From CAYJFG01 sp964369405 (lineage in GTDB: Bacteria; Bacillota; Clostridia; Oscillospirales; Acutalibacteraceae): a DNA stretch of 64,000 nucleotides. The stretch lies in the NCBI GenBank assembly GCA_964369405.1, contig CAYJGB010000001.1, positions 62,001 to 126,000 on the forward strand. The letters run 5' to 3'. Numbering within the stretch: position 1 is the first letter of the stretch; each line of letters starts with the position of its first letter. Below the pieces are notes generated by a model, which did not search any database, was not told the DNA's origin, and worked only from the letters and a program-made list of their open reading frames with translations. Below, piece after piece: positions 35,209 to 42,781 of this stretch. The position numbers and the translations under genes are program-made.

Positions 35209-35775
35209 TTAATTGTTTTTCACAATTCTGCCTTTTAGCATAGGTAGCTTTATTCTTGCTAATATAAGTTGAGCAGAATAGAGTAACACAATATGTATTG
35301 GAAGTAGCAAAGAATTACTAAGTAATCTTAAAGGCATCATAACCTCGTATGGAGTGCCATATGCAATATTTAAACTAATACTAGTTATTATCAGATTACA
35401 AAAAACTGTTACGCTTAGGCAAGTTAAAATAGTACGTATTATAGAAATTTTAAATTGCTTATATAAGAATAAACCATATATTGCTCCACCTAAAGCTTGA
35501 GAAAACATAATACCAAAATTTGGAAAACCTGTAGGATGTACTATTAAAGTTATTATGTCGCCTAAAACAGCCATAATAGCACCTACAACTGGACCGAACA
35601 TCAAGCCAGATATTGCAATTGGTAAAAAAGATAAAGAAATTCTATAAGTACCAATAGTAATTTCAAACATTCCTAAAATAACTCTTAGTGCAAGTAAAAT
35701 GGCACAAATAGTTAAAACGTTTACAGACTTAAGTTCACTAGCTGATGATTTGAATTTGTTTAAAATAGTGTTCAA
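35209..35775 (-). CDS. folT: Folate ECF transporter S-component FolT
   Basis: Membrane S-component for folate uptake, 188 aa, about six helices. Family features are LLALRVILGMFEITIG, RISLSFLPIAISGLMFGPVVGAIMAVLGDIITLIVHPTG and the loop FPNFGIMFSQALGGAIYG. The start is TTG at 35775, 6 bases after AAGGAGAGG; the extended frame to 35835 would run through that ribosome-binding site and lacks family similarity. Specificity is supported by the THF riboswitch upstream. It has no ATPase nearby and should use the EcfA/T module at 19883. Confidence 0.9.
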   Translation of the reverse strand: MNTILNKFKSSASELKSVNVLTICAILLALRVILGMFEITIGTYRISLSFLPIAISGLMFGPVVGAIMAVLGDIITLIVHPTGFPNFGIMFSQALGGAIYGLFLYKQFKISIIRTILTCLSVTVFCNLIITSISLNIAYGTPYEVMMPLRLLSNSLLLPIHIVLLYSAQLILARIKLPMLKGRIVKNN

Positions 35776-35847
35776 TAAAAACCTCTCCTTAATTGTTTTG
35801 CTTATTATAATAATCGTATTACATAGTTTGAACATATCTTAAAATTC

Positions 35848-35888
35848 AAAAAAACGGAATATAGACGCACAAAGGACGCTACATTCCG
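35848..35888 (-). terminator. Riboswitch-linked intrinsic terminator in the folT leader
   Basis: On the minus strand: stem CGGAATGTAG / CTATATTCCG (with a G-U pair) and further weak pairs, followed by seven T (complement of 35848-35854). It lies between the THF aptamer and folT, so ligand binding probably controls termination. Confidence 0.8.
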
Positions 35889-35917
35889 CTTAAAATTATA
35901 TAATATTACACCATGTA

Positions 35918-36026
35918 ACAGCGGGATGCGAACTTTGAACCGCAGGTTAATTCCATTTCGTCCACTTGACAACTCCCCGTTCAAATGGCACTTAGCAAAA
36001 ATGCAACGCTCAAAATTCTACTCTGT
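35918..36026 (-). promoter_or_regulatory. THF (tetrahydrofolate) riboswitch upstream of folT
   Basis: Minus strand, 109 nt. The ends pair (ACAG ... CTGT). Conserved blocks as I remember them for the class occur in order: GAGTAGA, GCGTT, TAAGTG, GGGAGTTGTC, GGACGAAATGG, CTGCGGTT and GCATCCCGCT. It sits in the leader of a folate transporter with a terminator downstream, the expected context. The match was made by eye, not by a covariance model. Confidence 0.88.
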
Positions 36027-36048
36027 ACTTTAACTTAGCACAGTAAGT

Positions 36049-36077
36049 ATGCTAACATAAAGTTTTAAAAAAGTCAA
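36049..36077 (-). promoter_or_regulatory. Sigma-A promoter of folT
   Basis: Minus strand -35 TTGACT (36077-36072), 17-bp spacer, -10 TAGCAT (36054-36049), placing the start a few bases before the riboswitch. Confidence 0.6.
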
Positions 36078-36098
36078 GATATAAAAACTTATTTAATG

Positions 36099-36392
36099 TT
36101 AATTTAAATATATAGAACGTTTCTTTAAAACTGTTATGCCTCTCTTAATATGTCGAGAAACAGCAGATTTTGAAATATCAAGTTCTATAGCTATATCTTT
36201 CATTTTTTTATTTTCCAGGAAATATTTTACTATACACAGCTTTTGACGTTCTGTAAGTTCGTTTTTAATAGCTATGTTTAGAAAAGATTTCATTTTAGCA
36301 ATATCGTTATAGTTTGTAGAACCAGTTTTAAACTTTTTAAAACTATATAGACTGTCAGAAAAGTCATCAAGTTTTACAATACGATTTTTCAT
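36099..36392 (-). CDS. Sigma-70 region-4-like helix-turn-helix protein
   Basis: 97 aa. The C-terminal half is a sigma-factor region 4 or LuxR-like helix-turn-helix: LTERQKLCIVKYFLENKKMKDIAIELDISKSAVSRHIKRGITVLKKR (shown in parts: ELTERQKLCIVKYF, MKDIAIELDIS, KSAVSRHIKRG). No region 2 is present, so it is not a complete sigma factor; it may be a transcription regulator or a phage-type late activator. Translationally coupled (4-bp overlap) to the small upstream gene. Target unknown. Confidence 0.7.
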   Translation of the reverse strand: MKNRIVKLDDFSDSLYSFKKFKTGSTNYNDIAKMKSFLNIAIKNELTERQKLCIVKYFLENKKMKDIAIELDISKSAVSRHIKRGITVLKKRSIYLN

Positions 36393-36595
36393 ATATTAAA
36401 TTCTCCTCTTTTTTGAAGTGTTTTTGCTGTATGTATACATTCTAAATACATCGAATATAAAATAGCAATTCTGCGATTTGTTTCGCTAATAGATATATCA
36501 TTTGATGTTTTTAGCTGATGTTTTAGTGAAGATACTTTTTCTTTTAAAATTTGAGCCTCTTTAAAATATTCCTGTGACCACAAAGTATAGTTCAT
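36389..36595 (-). CDS. Small hypothetical protein coupled to the sigma-like gene
   Basis: Not recognised. 68 aa, probably all helical and coiled-coil-like (FKEAQILKEKVSSLKHQLK), with RRIAILYSMYLECIHTAKTLQKR near the end. The ATG at 36595 follows GGAGG by 6 bases; the frame is open further but the ribosome-binding site excludes it. The dispersed repeat copy 2 lies directly upstream. An SOS-type promoter about 230 bases upstream points this way. Confidence 0.6.
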   Translation of the reverse strand: MNYTLWSQEYFKEAQILKEKVSSLKHQLKTSNDISISETNRRIAILYSMYLECIHTAKTLQKRGEFNI

Positions 36596-36612
36596 AATTA
36601 ACCTCCAATAGT

Positions 36613-36712
36613 ATAGCATATGAACATTTTTTATTCTTGCTTAGCCGTCTAAAATTTTAAATTGCAGTGTTAAATTTAAATAGGAATATGACAATATACC
36701 AATCAAATTTGC
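36613..36712 (-). repeat. Dispersed ~100-bp intergenic repeat, copy 2 (inverted)
   Basis: Reverse complement of 8196-8294 over its length: shared core GCAAATTTGATTGGTATATT ... AATTTAACAC ... AATTTTAGACGGCTAAGC, then a divergent 13-base stretch and the shared end GTTCATATGCTAT. In this orientation it ends 7 bases before the ribosome-binding site of the 68-aa gene. No coding potential. Confidence 0.8.
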
Positions 36713-36835
36713 CTTGCACTACAAAATTTTATTTCGACTATCCTAAGACAAATAAAAGTCCAAATGCCATAATTTAAAATTTTACCAAAGAGAGAATAAT
36801 TTTATATGGCGGTATAAAAGATATTCTCTAGTGAT

Positions 36836-36888
36836 ATAATATCACATTATCGAATGTATGTTCAATACGTTTGCGAACGTTCGTTCCG
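36836..36888 (-). promoter_or_regulatory. SOS-type promoter facing the sigma-like gene pair
   Basis: Minus strand -35 TTGAAC (36865-36860), 18-bp spacer, -10 TATTAT (36841-36836). The -35 overlaps a LexA-like box, CGAATGTATGTTCA read on the plus strand (36851-36864), and a second better box CGAACGTTCGTTCC is at 36874-36887. A perfect palindrome GTGATATAATATCAC (36831-36845) covers the -10. Firmicutes LexA consensus is CGAACRNRYGTTYC. Confidence 0.6.
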
Positions 36889-36900
36889 AAAACAAACTTG

Positions 36901-36920
36901 ATGTGTAATTTTTTACACAT
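36901..36920 (-). terminator. Possible terminator of dinB
   Basis: Perfect hairpin ATGTGTAA / TTACACAT with a TTTT loop, about 30 bases after the polymerase stop. The following T tract is weak. Confidence 0.4.
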
Positions 36921-36949
36921 ATATAGTGTTGTGATTTTGATTTTTGTAT

Positions 36950-38218
36950 TTAATTACAACTAAATCCTATAGGATGTATTATATGGTCCTCTTTAGGGTT
37001 GAACTTTGAAAGCTTTTTATCTTTTAGTAGAGATGCATTAACTACTGAATAGTTACCAAATCTGTTTTTTATTTTATCGCACGTAACATCTAGTTTTTCT
37101 AAACGTGTTTTTTTATTTTGAATACTTTCTGTTGTGTCGAATATAGAAAGCTGAATACCATGATTATTATGTGTTAAATCAGACAGACTAACGCTTAAAC
37201 TTCTTACGCCATTATCTGCATTTATATTATAGTTTTCTTTAAATAATTTTAGAGAAACATCAAATATATTAGATGTTAGGTTAGTTGCACTTATAAGTGT
37301 TTGTTGCCTGTTTATTGTTTGTAACTTTTTATTTCTTATTTGTATACTTACTGTTTTAGAAAATAACCCTTGTTCTCTAAGTCTTCTGCATACACTATCA
37401 GTTAAAACTTGCAATATTATCTTTATATCATCTAAAGTTGTCAAATCTCTATGCGTTGTTGTTGAGTTGCCTATGGACTTAGGCTCTCTTATATAACTAT
37501 TAAGAGCCACAGGGCTTGTATCTAGCCCATTTGCAAATGAGTATAATCTATAACCCCACTTGCCAAAGCATTTATTTAAAAGGGTTTTATCCATGTTAGC
37601 TATATCGCCAATTGTATAAATCCCAAGCCCTGCTAGTTTTTTACTTGTTGCACTGCCAACATAAAACAAGTCACGACAATCTAAAGGCCATACAACACTT
37701 TTATAATTTCGAGGACTTATTATAGTTAAGGCATCTGGTTTTTTATAATCGCTTGCAAGCTTTGCGAATATTTTATTATAGCTCAATCCAATGCTTACAG
37801 TAACACCCACCTCATTTTTAATACGTTCTTTTATTTCCTTGGCAATATTTACACCATTACCAAATACTTTTCTGCTACTAGTAATATCTAACCATGCTTC
37901 ATCAAGTCCAAAAGGCTCCACAAGGTCTGTATATTGGTTGTAAATATCTCTTATTTTATTTGAGTATTCAATATAACTTTTAAAATCTGGTTTTATATTT
38001 ACAAGATTAGGGCACTTTTTTTGTGCTTGCCAAATAGCCTCACCAGTAGAAACACCAAATTTCTTAGCAATATCATTTTTAGCAAGAATAATACCATGCC
38101 TGTCTTCAGTGTTACCAGAAACTGCAACAGGCAAATTACGTAATTTTGGATTTTTATGACATTCAACAGATGCATAAAAGCTATTACAATCACTATGAAG
38201 TATAATTTTATTAGACAT
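36950..38218 (-). CDS. Y-family translesion DNA polymerase (DinB/UmuC type)
   Basis: 422-aa error-prone polymerase for lesion bypass. N-terminal catalytic motif LHSDCNSFYASVE (Asp10), the second motif FGLDEAWLDIT with the catalytic Asp-Glu near residue 105, and helix-hairpin-helix GLGIYTIGDIA near 195. The Asn at the second position of the first motif resembles UmuC (CDVNAFYASCE) more than DinB. AGGAGG precedes the ATG. Upstream lie a promoter with a LexA box in its spacer and further boxes, so it should be SOS induced. Confidence 0.9.
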   Translation of the reverse strand: MSNKIILHSDCNSFYASVECHKNPKLRNLPVAVSGNTEDRHGIILAKNDIAKKFGVSTGEAIWQAQKKCPNLVNIKPDFKSYIEYSNKIRDIYNQYTDLVEPFGLDEAWLDITSSRKVFGNGVNIAKEIKERIKNEVGVTVSIGLSYNKIFAKLASDYKKPDALTIISPRNYKSVVWPLDCRDLFYVGSATSKKLAGLGIYTIGDIANMDKTLLNKCFGKWGYRLYSFANGLDTSPVALNSYIREPKSIGNSTTTHRDLTTLDDIKIILQVLTDSVCRRLREQGLFSKTVSIQIRNKKLQTINRQQTLISATNLTSNIFDVSLKLFKENYNINADNGVRSLSVSLSDLTHNNHGIQLSIFDTTESIQNKKTRLEKLDVTCDKIKNRFGNYSVVNASLLKDKKLSKFNPKEDHIIHPIGFSCN

Positions 38219-38231
38219 AAAAACCTCCTGT

Positions 38232-38302
38232 CGAACATATGTTTATTTAATTATAGAACAAACGTTCATAAAAGTCAATAGAAAAAACAAATATATGTTC
38301 GA
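38232..38302 (-). promoter_or_regulatory. SOS-controlled promoter of the Y-family polymerase with three LexA boxes
   Basis: Minus strand -35 TTGACT (38278-38273), 17-bp spacer, -10 TATAAT (38255-38250). The palindrome GAACAAACGTTC (38256-38267) lies inside the spacer, a second box CGAACATATGTTTA is at 38232-38245 downstream of the -10, and a weaker half-conserved one at about 38289-38302. LexA bound there would block the promoter. Confidence 0.8.
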
Positions 38303-38356
38303 TTATTTTTTTAATTTAAATATTGAAAATCTTTTTAAAAAATAATATCAAATTTA

Positions 38357-38385
38357 TTGACAATAAACTTACTTTAGAATATACT
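38357..38385 (+). promoter_or_regulatory. Sigma-A promoter of the XRE-cupin / acyl-CoA synthetase operon
   Basis: TTGACA (38357-38362), 17-bp spacer, TATACT (38380-38385), about 70 bases before the regulator start. Confidence 0.75.
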
Positions 38386-38456
38386 GAAATATGTAAAATT
38401 GTTTATTGGTATATATGGCTTTTTTACATAAAAATGATTAAAAAGGAGAAAATATT

Positions 38457-39032
38457 GTGGAAAATAGAATTAAGGAAACTGCTAAAAGAGTAAAAGCATT
38501 AAGAGAATTATTAGAAATTTCTATTGAAGAAATGGCAACAGCTACTGGCGTGTCTGCTCAAGAATACGAAAAATACGAAAACGGGGAATATGATTTAAGT
38601 TTTACTTTCTTATATAATTGTGCCGATAAATTTAATGTGGATATTATTGAGCTAGTTACTGGGGAAAATCCACATTTAATGTCTTATTCTGTTGTAAGAA
38701 AAGATGAAGGCTTAGTTATAAAAAGACGTCAAGGTTTTACATACCAACATTTAGGGTATAGATTTAAAAACAAAACAGCAGAAACATTTTTAGTAACAGC
38801 ACCTTATAATGAAGATGAACAAGATAAAGAAATAAAATTGTCTATTCACGAGGGTCAAGAGTTTGATTATGTTTTAGAGGGTAGTTTGAAAATAGTAATA
38901 GGTTCAAATACAGAGATATTAAACGCTGGCGATAGTATTTATTATGACTCTAGTAATGGTCATGGTATGATAGCTATAAATGGCAAGGATTGTAAATTTT
39001 TAGCAGTAACGATACATCAACAAGATAATTAA
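38457..39032 (+). CDS. XRE-family transcription regulator with cupin domain
   Basis: 191 aa. An N-terminal helix-turn-helix (about 10-66, ISIEEMATATGVSAQEYEKYENGEYDLS) is followed by a cupin domain (about 115-185, IHEGQEFDYVLEGSLKIVIGSNTEILNAGDSIYYDSSNGHGM) likely sensing a small ligand. It starts at GTG 38457, 7 bases after AAAAGGAGAA. It is immediately upstream of an acyl-CoA synthetase gene, a pairing common in Clostridia, so it probably controls that gene in response to a carboxylic acid or acyl-CoA. Confidence 0.88.
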   Translation: MENRIKETAKRVKALRELLEISIEEMATATGVSAQEYEKYENGEYDLSFTFLYNCADKFNVDIIELVTGENPHLMSYSVVRKDEGLVIKRRQGFTYQHLGYRFKNKTAETFLVTAPYNEDEQDKEIKLSIHEGQEFDYVLEGSLKIVIGSNTEILNAGDSIYYDSSNGHGMIAINGKDCKFLAVTIHQQDN

Positions 39033-39067
39033 AATATTAATTAAAGAATCGAAAGGAACTTAATATA

Positions 39068-40711
39068 ATGATAAATATTCATCAAAGATTTTGTGAAGAA
39101 ACATTTGAAAACGGAGAATTAGTAGACTTTAAGATTAAGTATGAAGAAAATTTTAACTTTGCATATGATGTACTAGACGAAATTTCAAAAGCTGAACCTA
39201 AAAGAAGAGCTATGTTTTGGTGCAATGATAAAGGTGAAGAAAAAACTTTTACATTTGAAGATATGACACGTTATAGTAATATGGCTGCAAATATGTTTAC
39301 AGATTTAGGCATTAAAAGAGGAGATACAGTTGTTTTAATACTTAAAAGACATTATCAATTTTGGACAGCATTATTAGGACTTCATAAAATTGGAGCAGTT
39401 GGAATACCGGCTACCAATTTGCTTACAAAAAAAGATTTAGTATATAGATTTAACGCAGCAGATGTAAAAGCTGTAATTTGTACAACGCATGGAGATATAA
39501 TTAAGCATATCAACGAGTCTTTACCTGAGTCACCAACAGTTAAAGTTAAGATAAGTGTTAATGGTGAAGCAGACGGCTATGTAAATTATGATGAGCAATT
39601 AGAAAAATACAGTGATAAACTTGACAGAATAGAAACATTATCATCAGACCCTATGTTACTTTACTTTACATCAGGTACAACAGGGCTTCCTAAAATGGTG
39701 TGGCACGAACAATCATACCCTTTAGCACATATAGTAACAGCTAAGTACTGGCACAATGTAGTACCAGACGGGTTGCATTTAACGCTTTCAGATACTGGTT
39801 GGATGAAGGCTATGTGGGGTAAACTTTATGGACAATGGTTAATGGAAGCTGGTATTTTTGTATGTGATTTCGACAAATTCACACCAACAGATTTATTAAA
39901 ATTATTCTCAAAATATCAAATAACAAGTTTCTGTGCACCACCTACAATGTATAGATTTTTCATCAAAGAAGATTTAAGCCAATACGATTTATCAAGCATT
40001 AAACACGCAACAATTGCAGGAGAGCCACTAAACCCAGAAGTGTTTAATCAATTTTACAAAGCAACAGGCTTAAAACTTATGGAGGGTTTTGGACAAACAG
40101 AAACAACTCTTACGCTATTTAACTTGATTGGAACAAACCCTAAACCTGGTTCAATGGGAAGACCATCACCTGCGTACAAAGTTGACTTAATAGACTTTGA
40201 TGGTAAATCTGTACAGCCTGGTGTAGTTGGAGAAATCGTTATAAGAACAGACGAAGGTAAAGTTTGTGGTATGTTTAATGGTTATTACAAAAACGAAGAT
40301 TTAACTAAAAATGTTTGGGATAATGATATATATCATACTGGAGATACAGCGTGGAAAGATGAAGACGGTTATTACTGGTATGTAGGAAGAACAGACGATA
40401 TAATTAAATCATCTGGATACCGTATAGGACCATTCGAGATAGAGAGCGTAATAATGGAGCATCCATGTTGTTTAGAATGTGCGATAACAGGAGCACCAGA
40501 CGAAATAAGAGGACAAGTGGTAAAAGCTACAATAGTATTAGCAAAAGGGTATGAACAAAGCGAAGAGTTAAAAAAAGAAATACAAGATTATGTTAAGAAA
40601 CAAACAGCGCCATATAAATACCCACGAATAGTAGAATTTGTAGATGAACTACCAAAGACAATAAGTGGAAAGATACGCAGAACAGAAATAAGAGGAGATA
40701 AAAGAGATTAA
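39068..40711 (+). CDS. AMP-forming acyl-CoA synthetase
   Basis: 547-aa ANL-superfamily enzyme activating a carboxylic acid to acyl-CoA through an acyl-adenylate. P-loop-like motif LYFTSGTTGLPKM (about 197-209), EGFGQTETT near 342, TGDTAWKDEDGYYWYVGRTDDIIKSSGYRIGP (given in part) near 440, and the C-terminal catalytic Lys in KTISGKIRR. Similar to medium-chain or acetyl-type synthetases; the acid is not determinable. Cotranscribed with the XRE-cupin gene. Confidence 0.9.
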   Translation: MINIHQRFCEETFENGELVDFKIKYEENFNFAYDVLDEISKAEPKRRAMFWCNDKGEEKTFTFEDMTRYSNMAANMFTDLGIKRGDTVVLILKRHYQFWTALLGLHKIGAVGIPATNLLTKKDLVYRFNAADVKAVICTTHGDIIKHINESLPESPTVKVKISVNGEADGYVNYDEQLEKYSDKLDRIETLSSDPMLLYFTSGTTGLPKMVWHEQSYPLAHIVTAKYWHNVVPDGLHLTLSDTGWMKAMWGKLYGQWLMEAGIFVCDFDKFTPTDLLKLFSKYQITSFCAPPTMYRFFIKEDLSQYDLSSIKHATIAGEPLNPEVFNQFYKATGLKLMEGFGQTETTLTLFNLIGTNPKPGSMGRPSPAYKVDLIDFDGKSVQPGVVGEIVIRTDEGKVCGMFNGYYKNEDLTKNVWDNDIYHTGDTAWKDEDGYYWYVGRTDDIIKSSGYRIGPFEIESVIMEHPCCLECAITGAPDEIRGQVVKATIVLAKGYEQSEELKKEIQDYVKKQTAPYKYPRIVEFVDELPKTISGKIRRTEIRGDKRD

Positions 40712-40819
40712 TATTTCCCAAGAAATAAATATAGTATAAAATCTCAAGGGTTTATTTATAGCAAAAAACAGAGAGATAAATTGAAGAATAAAGTAGGATA
40801 ATACAGTAGAATATTTAAA

Positions 40820-40852
40820 AAGGGAATCCACAGTTTATTAGTGGTTTCCCTT
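40820..40852 (+). terminator. Probable terminator after the acyl-CoA synthetase
   Basis: Stem AAGGGAATCCAC / GTGGTTTCCCTT (one mismatch) with a 9-base loop. The T tract is short (TTGTTT). Confidence 0.6.
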
Positions 40853-40867
40853 GTTTCGTACAAAGTT

Positions 40868-40950
40868 AATAAAATGAAAAATGAAAATCAAGATGAAAAA
40901 TGAAAATTGAAATGAAAATTAAAATGAAAAAATAAAAGTTAAAATGAAGA
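40868..40950. repeat. Low-complexity AATGAAAA-type degenerate repeat
   Basis: About 80 bases built from irregular units such as AAAATGAAAAATG and GAAAATTAAAATG, directly before the ribosome-binding site of the GH13 gene. It contains several ATG triplets in different frames. No ORF of note. Confidence 0.6.
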
Positions 40951-40960
40951 GGTAGATTTT

Positions 40961-42712
40961 ATGCAACTAAATGCGATTAGTCACAAATCAAGCGAAAATA
41001 TGAGTTATCAGCTTAGTAAAGATGAGCTAGTAATAAGTATTAAAACAGGATATGATGTAGATAAAGTTATTATAGAGCATGGTGACCCGTTTCTATATGG
41101 TATAGCAGGTGACCTTACACAGTGGCACGGAACACGTGAAGAAATAACAGAAAAATACGAGCTAGATAACCACATATGGTGGACAATAAAATTAAAACCA
41201 GAATATAAAAGATTAAAATACTTTTTTGAATTACATTCAAAAGATGAAAGTATATATTACTTAGAAAGTGGATTTGCTACAGAGGAACAATATAACATTG
41301 CTGGTAAAAGACAAGAACTGTTTTATTTTCCATGGATGAACGAAATAGATATGTGCGTTACTCCACAATGGGTAAAGGATACAATATGGTATCAAATTTT
41401 CCCAGAGAGATTTTGCAATGGAGATAGCAGTATAAATCCAGACAACACTAGAGAGTGGAAAAGCGAAAAAATAAAATCTCCACATTGGCAGTACGGTGGA
41501 GATTTACAAGGAATAATAAATAAATTAGAATATTTAAAAGACTTAGGTATTACAGGCATATATATGACACCTGTATTTGAGTCTACTTCTAACCATAAAT
41601 ATAATACAGCAGACTATTACAAAATAGATAAACACTTTGGAAATAATGAAGTTATGAAAACACTTTGCGATACTGCACATAAACTAGGTATAAAAATTAT
41701 GATAGATGCAGTATATAATCATAGTGGGCAAAACTTTGCACCATGGGAAGATGTAGTTAAAAATGGTGAAAATTCAAAATATAAAGATTGGTTTATGGTA
41801 AATAAATTTCCTCTAACTGATGCAAAAACTCACACAAAAGACGGAAGATACTATTCTTTTTCTTTTGCAGCATTTATGCCAAAATTAAACACTAATAACA
41901 AGGAAGTAATAGACTATCTATGTGAAGTTAGTGAATATTGGGTTTCTGATTATGGTGTAGATGGAATTAGGTTTGATGTTGGAAACGAAGTATCTCACCA
42001 GTTTTTAAAAGAGCTTAGAAAGCGTGTTAAGGCTGTAAATAAAGACGTATACTTGTTAGGAGAAATATGGCATAACTCTACACAGTGGTTACAAGGTGAT
42101 GAGTATGACTCAGTAATGAATTATCCATTAACAGCAGCAATATCAGAGTTTTGGCAAGATGAAAATGTAACTTCAAAAGATTTTGAGCATAATATAAATA
42201 GATGTAGATTTATGTATCAAGAACAAGTAACAGATACTTTGTTTAATATGTTAGATTCACACGATACAGAAAGATTAATACATAGAGCAAACCACGAAGA
42301 AGATGTGTTTTATCAACAACTAACACTGTTATATACAATGCAAGGCACACCATGCGTATTTTATGGTACAGAAATAGCATTAGAGGGTGGAGGCGACCCA
42401 GATTGTAGAAGATGTATGCCATGGGATAAAATTGAAAATGGAGAATATGACGAAAAAATAAATAAGCTTAAAAAATTAATTGAGTTAAGAAAAACAAACA
42501 AAGCATTTTCAAGTGGAAAAATTTCTTTTGAGCATATATATGGTGATAGGGTTTTAAGTTATATAAAAACAGATGAAAAAGGAAATAAAGTAAAAGTTAT
42601 ATTAAATGCAGAAGATAAAGAAATAGAATTACCAGAGGGAGAAATATTATTTTCAAACAATGTAGTAGGCACAAAAATACAAGAGTTTGGAACAGTGATA
42701 TTAAAAATATAG
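40961..42712 (+). CDS. GH13 alpha-glycosidase (neopullulanase/cyclomaltodextrinase type)
   Basis: 583-aa cytoplasmic enzyme (no signal peptide) splitting alpha-glucans, cyclodextrins or pullulan. An N-terminal CBM34-like beta domain (about 1-130) precedes the TIM barrel. Catalytic residues by motif: nucleophile Asp339 in GIRFDVGNEV, acid/base Glu368 in LLGEIWHN, and Asp435 in LDSHDTERL. YQIFPERFCNGD and DAVYNHSG are further signatures. It appears to be a single-gene unit, so it probably serves storage or imported maltodextrin breakdown. Confidence 0.9.
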   Translation: MQLNAISHKSSENMSYQLSKDELVISIKTGYDVDKVIIEHGDPFLYGIAGDLTQWHGTREEITEKYELDNHIWWTIKLKPEYKRLKYFFELHSKDESIYYLESGFATEEQYNIAGKRQELFYFPWMNEIDMCVTPQWVKDTIWYQIFPERFCNGDSSINPDNTREWKSEKIKSPHWQYGGDLQGIINKLEYLKDLGITGIYMTPVFESTSNHKYNTADYYKIDKHFGNNEVMKTLCDTAHKLGIKIMIDAVYNHSGQNFAPWEDVVKNGENSKYKDWFMVNKFPLTDAKTHTKDGRYYSFSFAAFMPKLNTNNKEVIDYLCEVSEYWVSDYGVDGIRFDVGNEVSHQFLKELRKRVKAVNKDVYLLGEIWHNSTQWLQGDEYDSVMNYPLTAAISEFWQDENVTSKDFEHNINRCRFMYQEQVTDTLFNMLDSHDTERLIHRANHEEDVFYQQLTLLYTMQGTPCVFYGTEIALEGGGDPDCRRCMPWDKIENGEYDEKINKLKKLIELRKTNKAFSSGKISFEHIYGDRVLSYIKTDEKGNKVKVILNAEDKEIELPEGEILFSNNVVGTKIQEFGTVILKI

Positions 42713-42724
42713 AAATTAAACTAC

Positions 42725-42753
42725 TTGTAATATTTAGTATAATATGCTATAAT
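42725..42753 (+). promoter_or_regulatory. Sigma-A promoter of the gene at 42782
   Basis: TTGTAA (42725-42730), 17-bp spacer, TATAAT (42748-42753). Confidence 0.6.
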
Positions 42754-42781
42754 TAGTTAGAATAAAATAGGGGTGTGTTAT

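Noticed and set aside
36389..36619. Longer start at 36619 for the 68-aa protein
   Set aside because: GGAGG at 36602-36606 lies inside that extension and fits the ATG at 36595.
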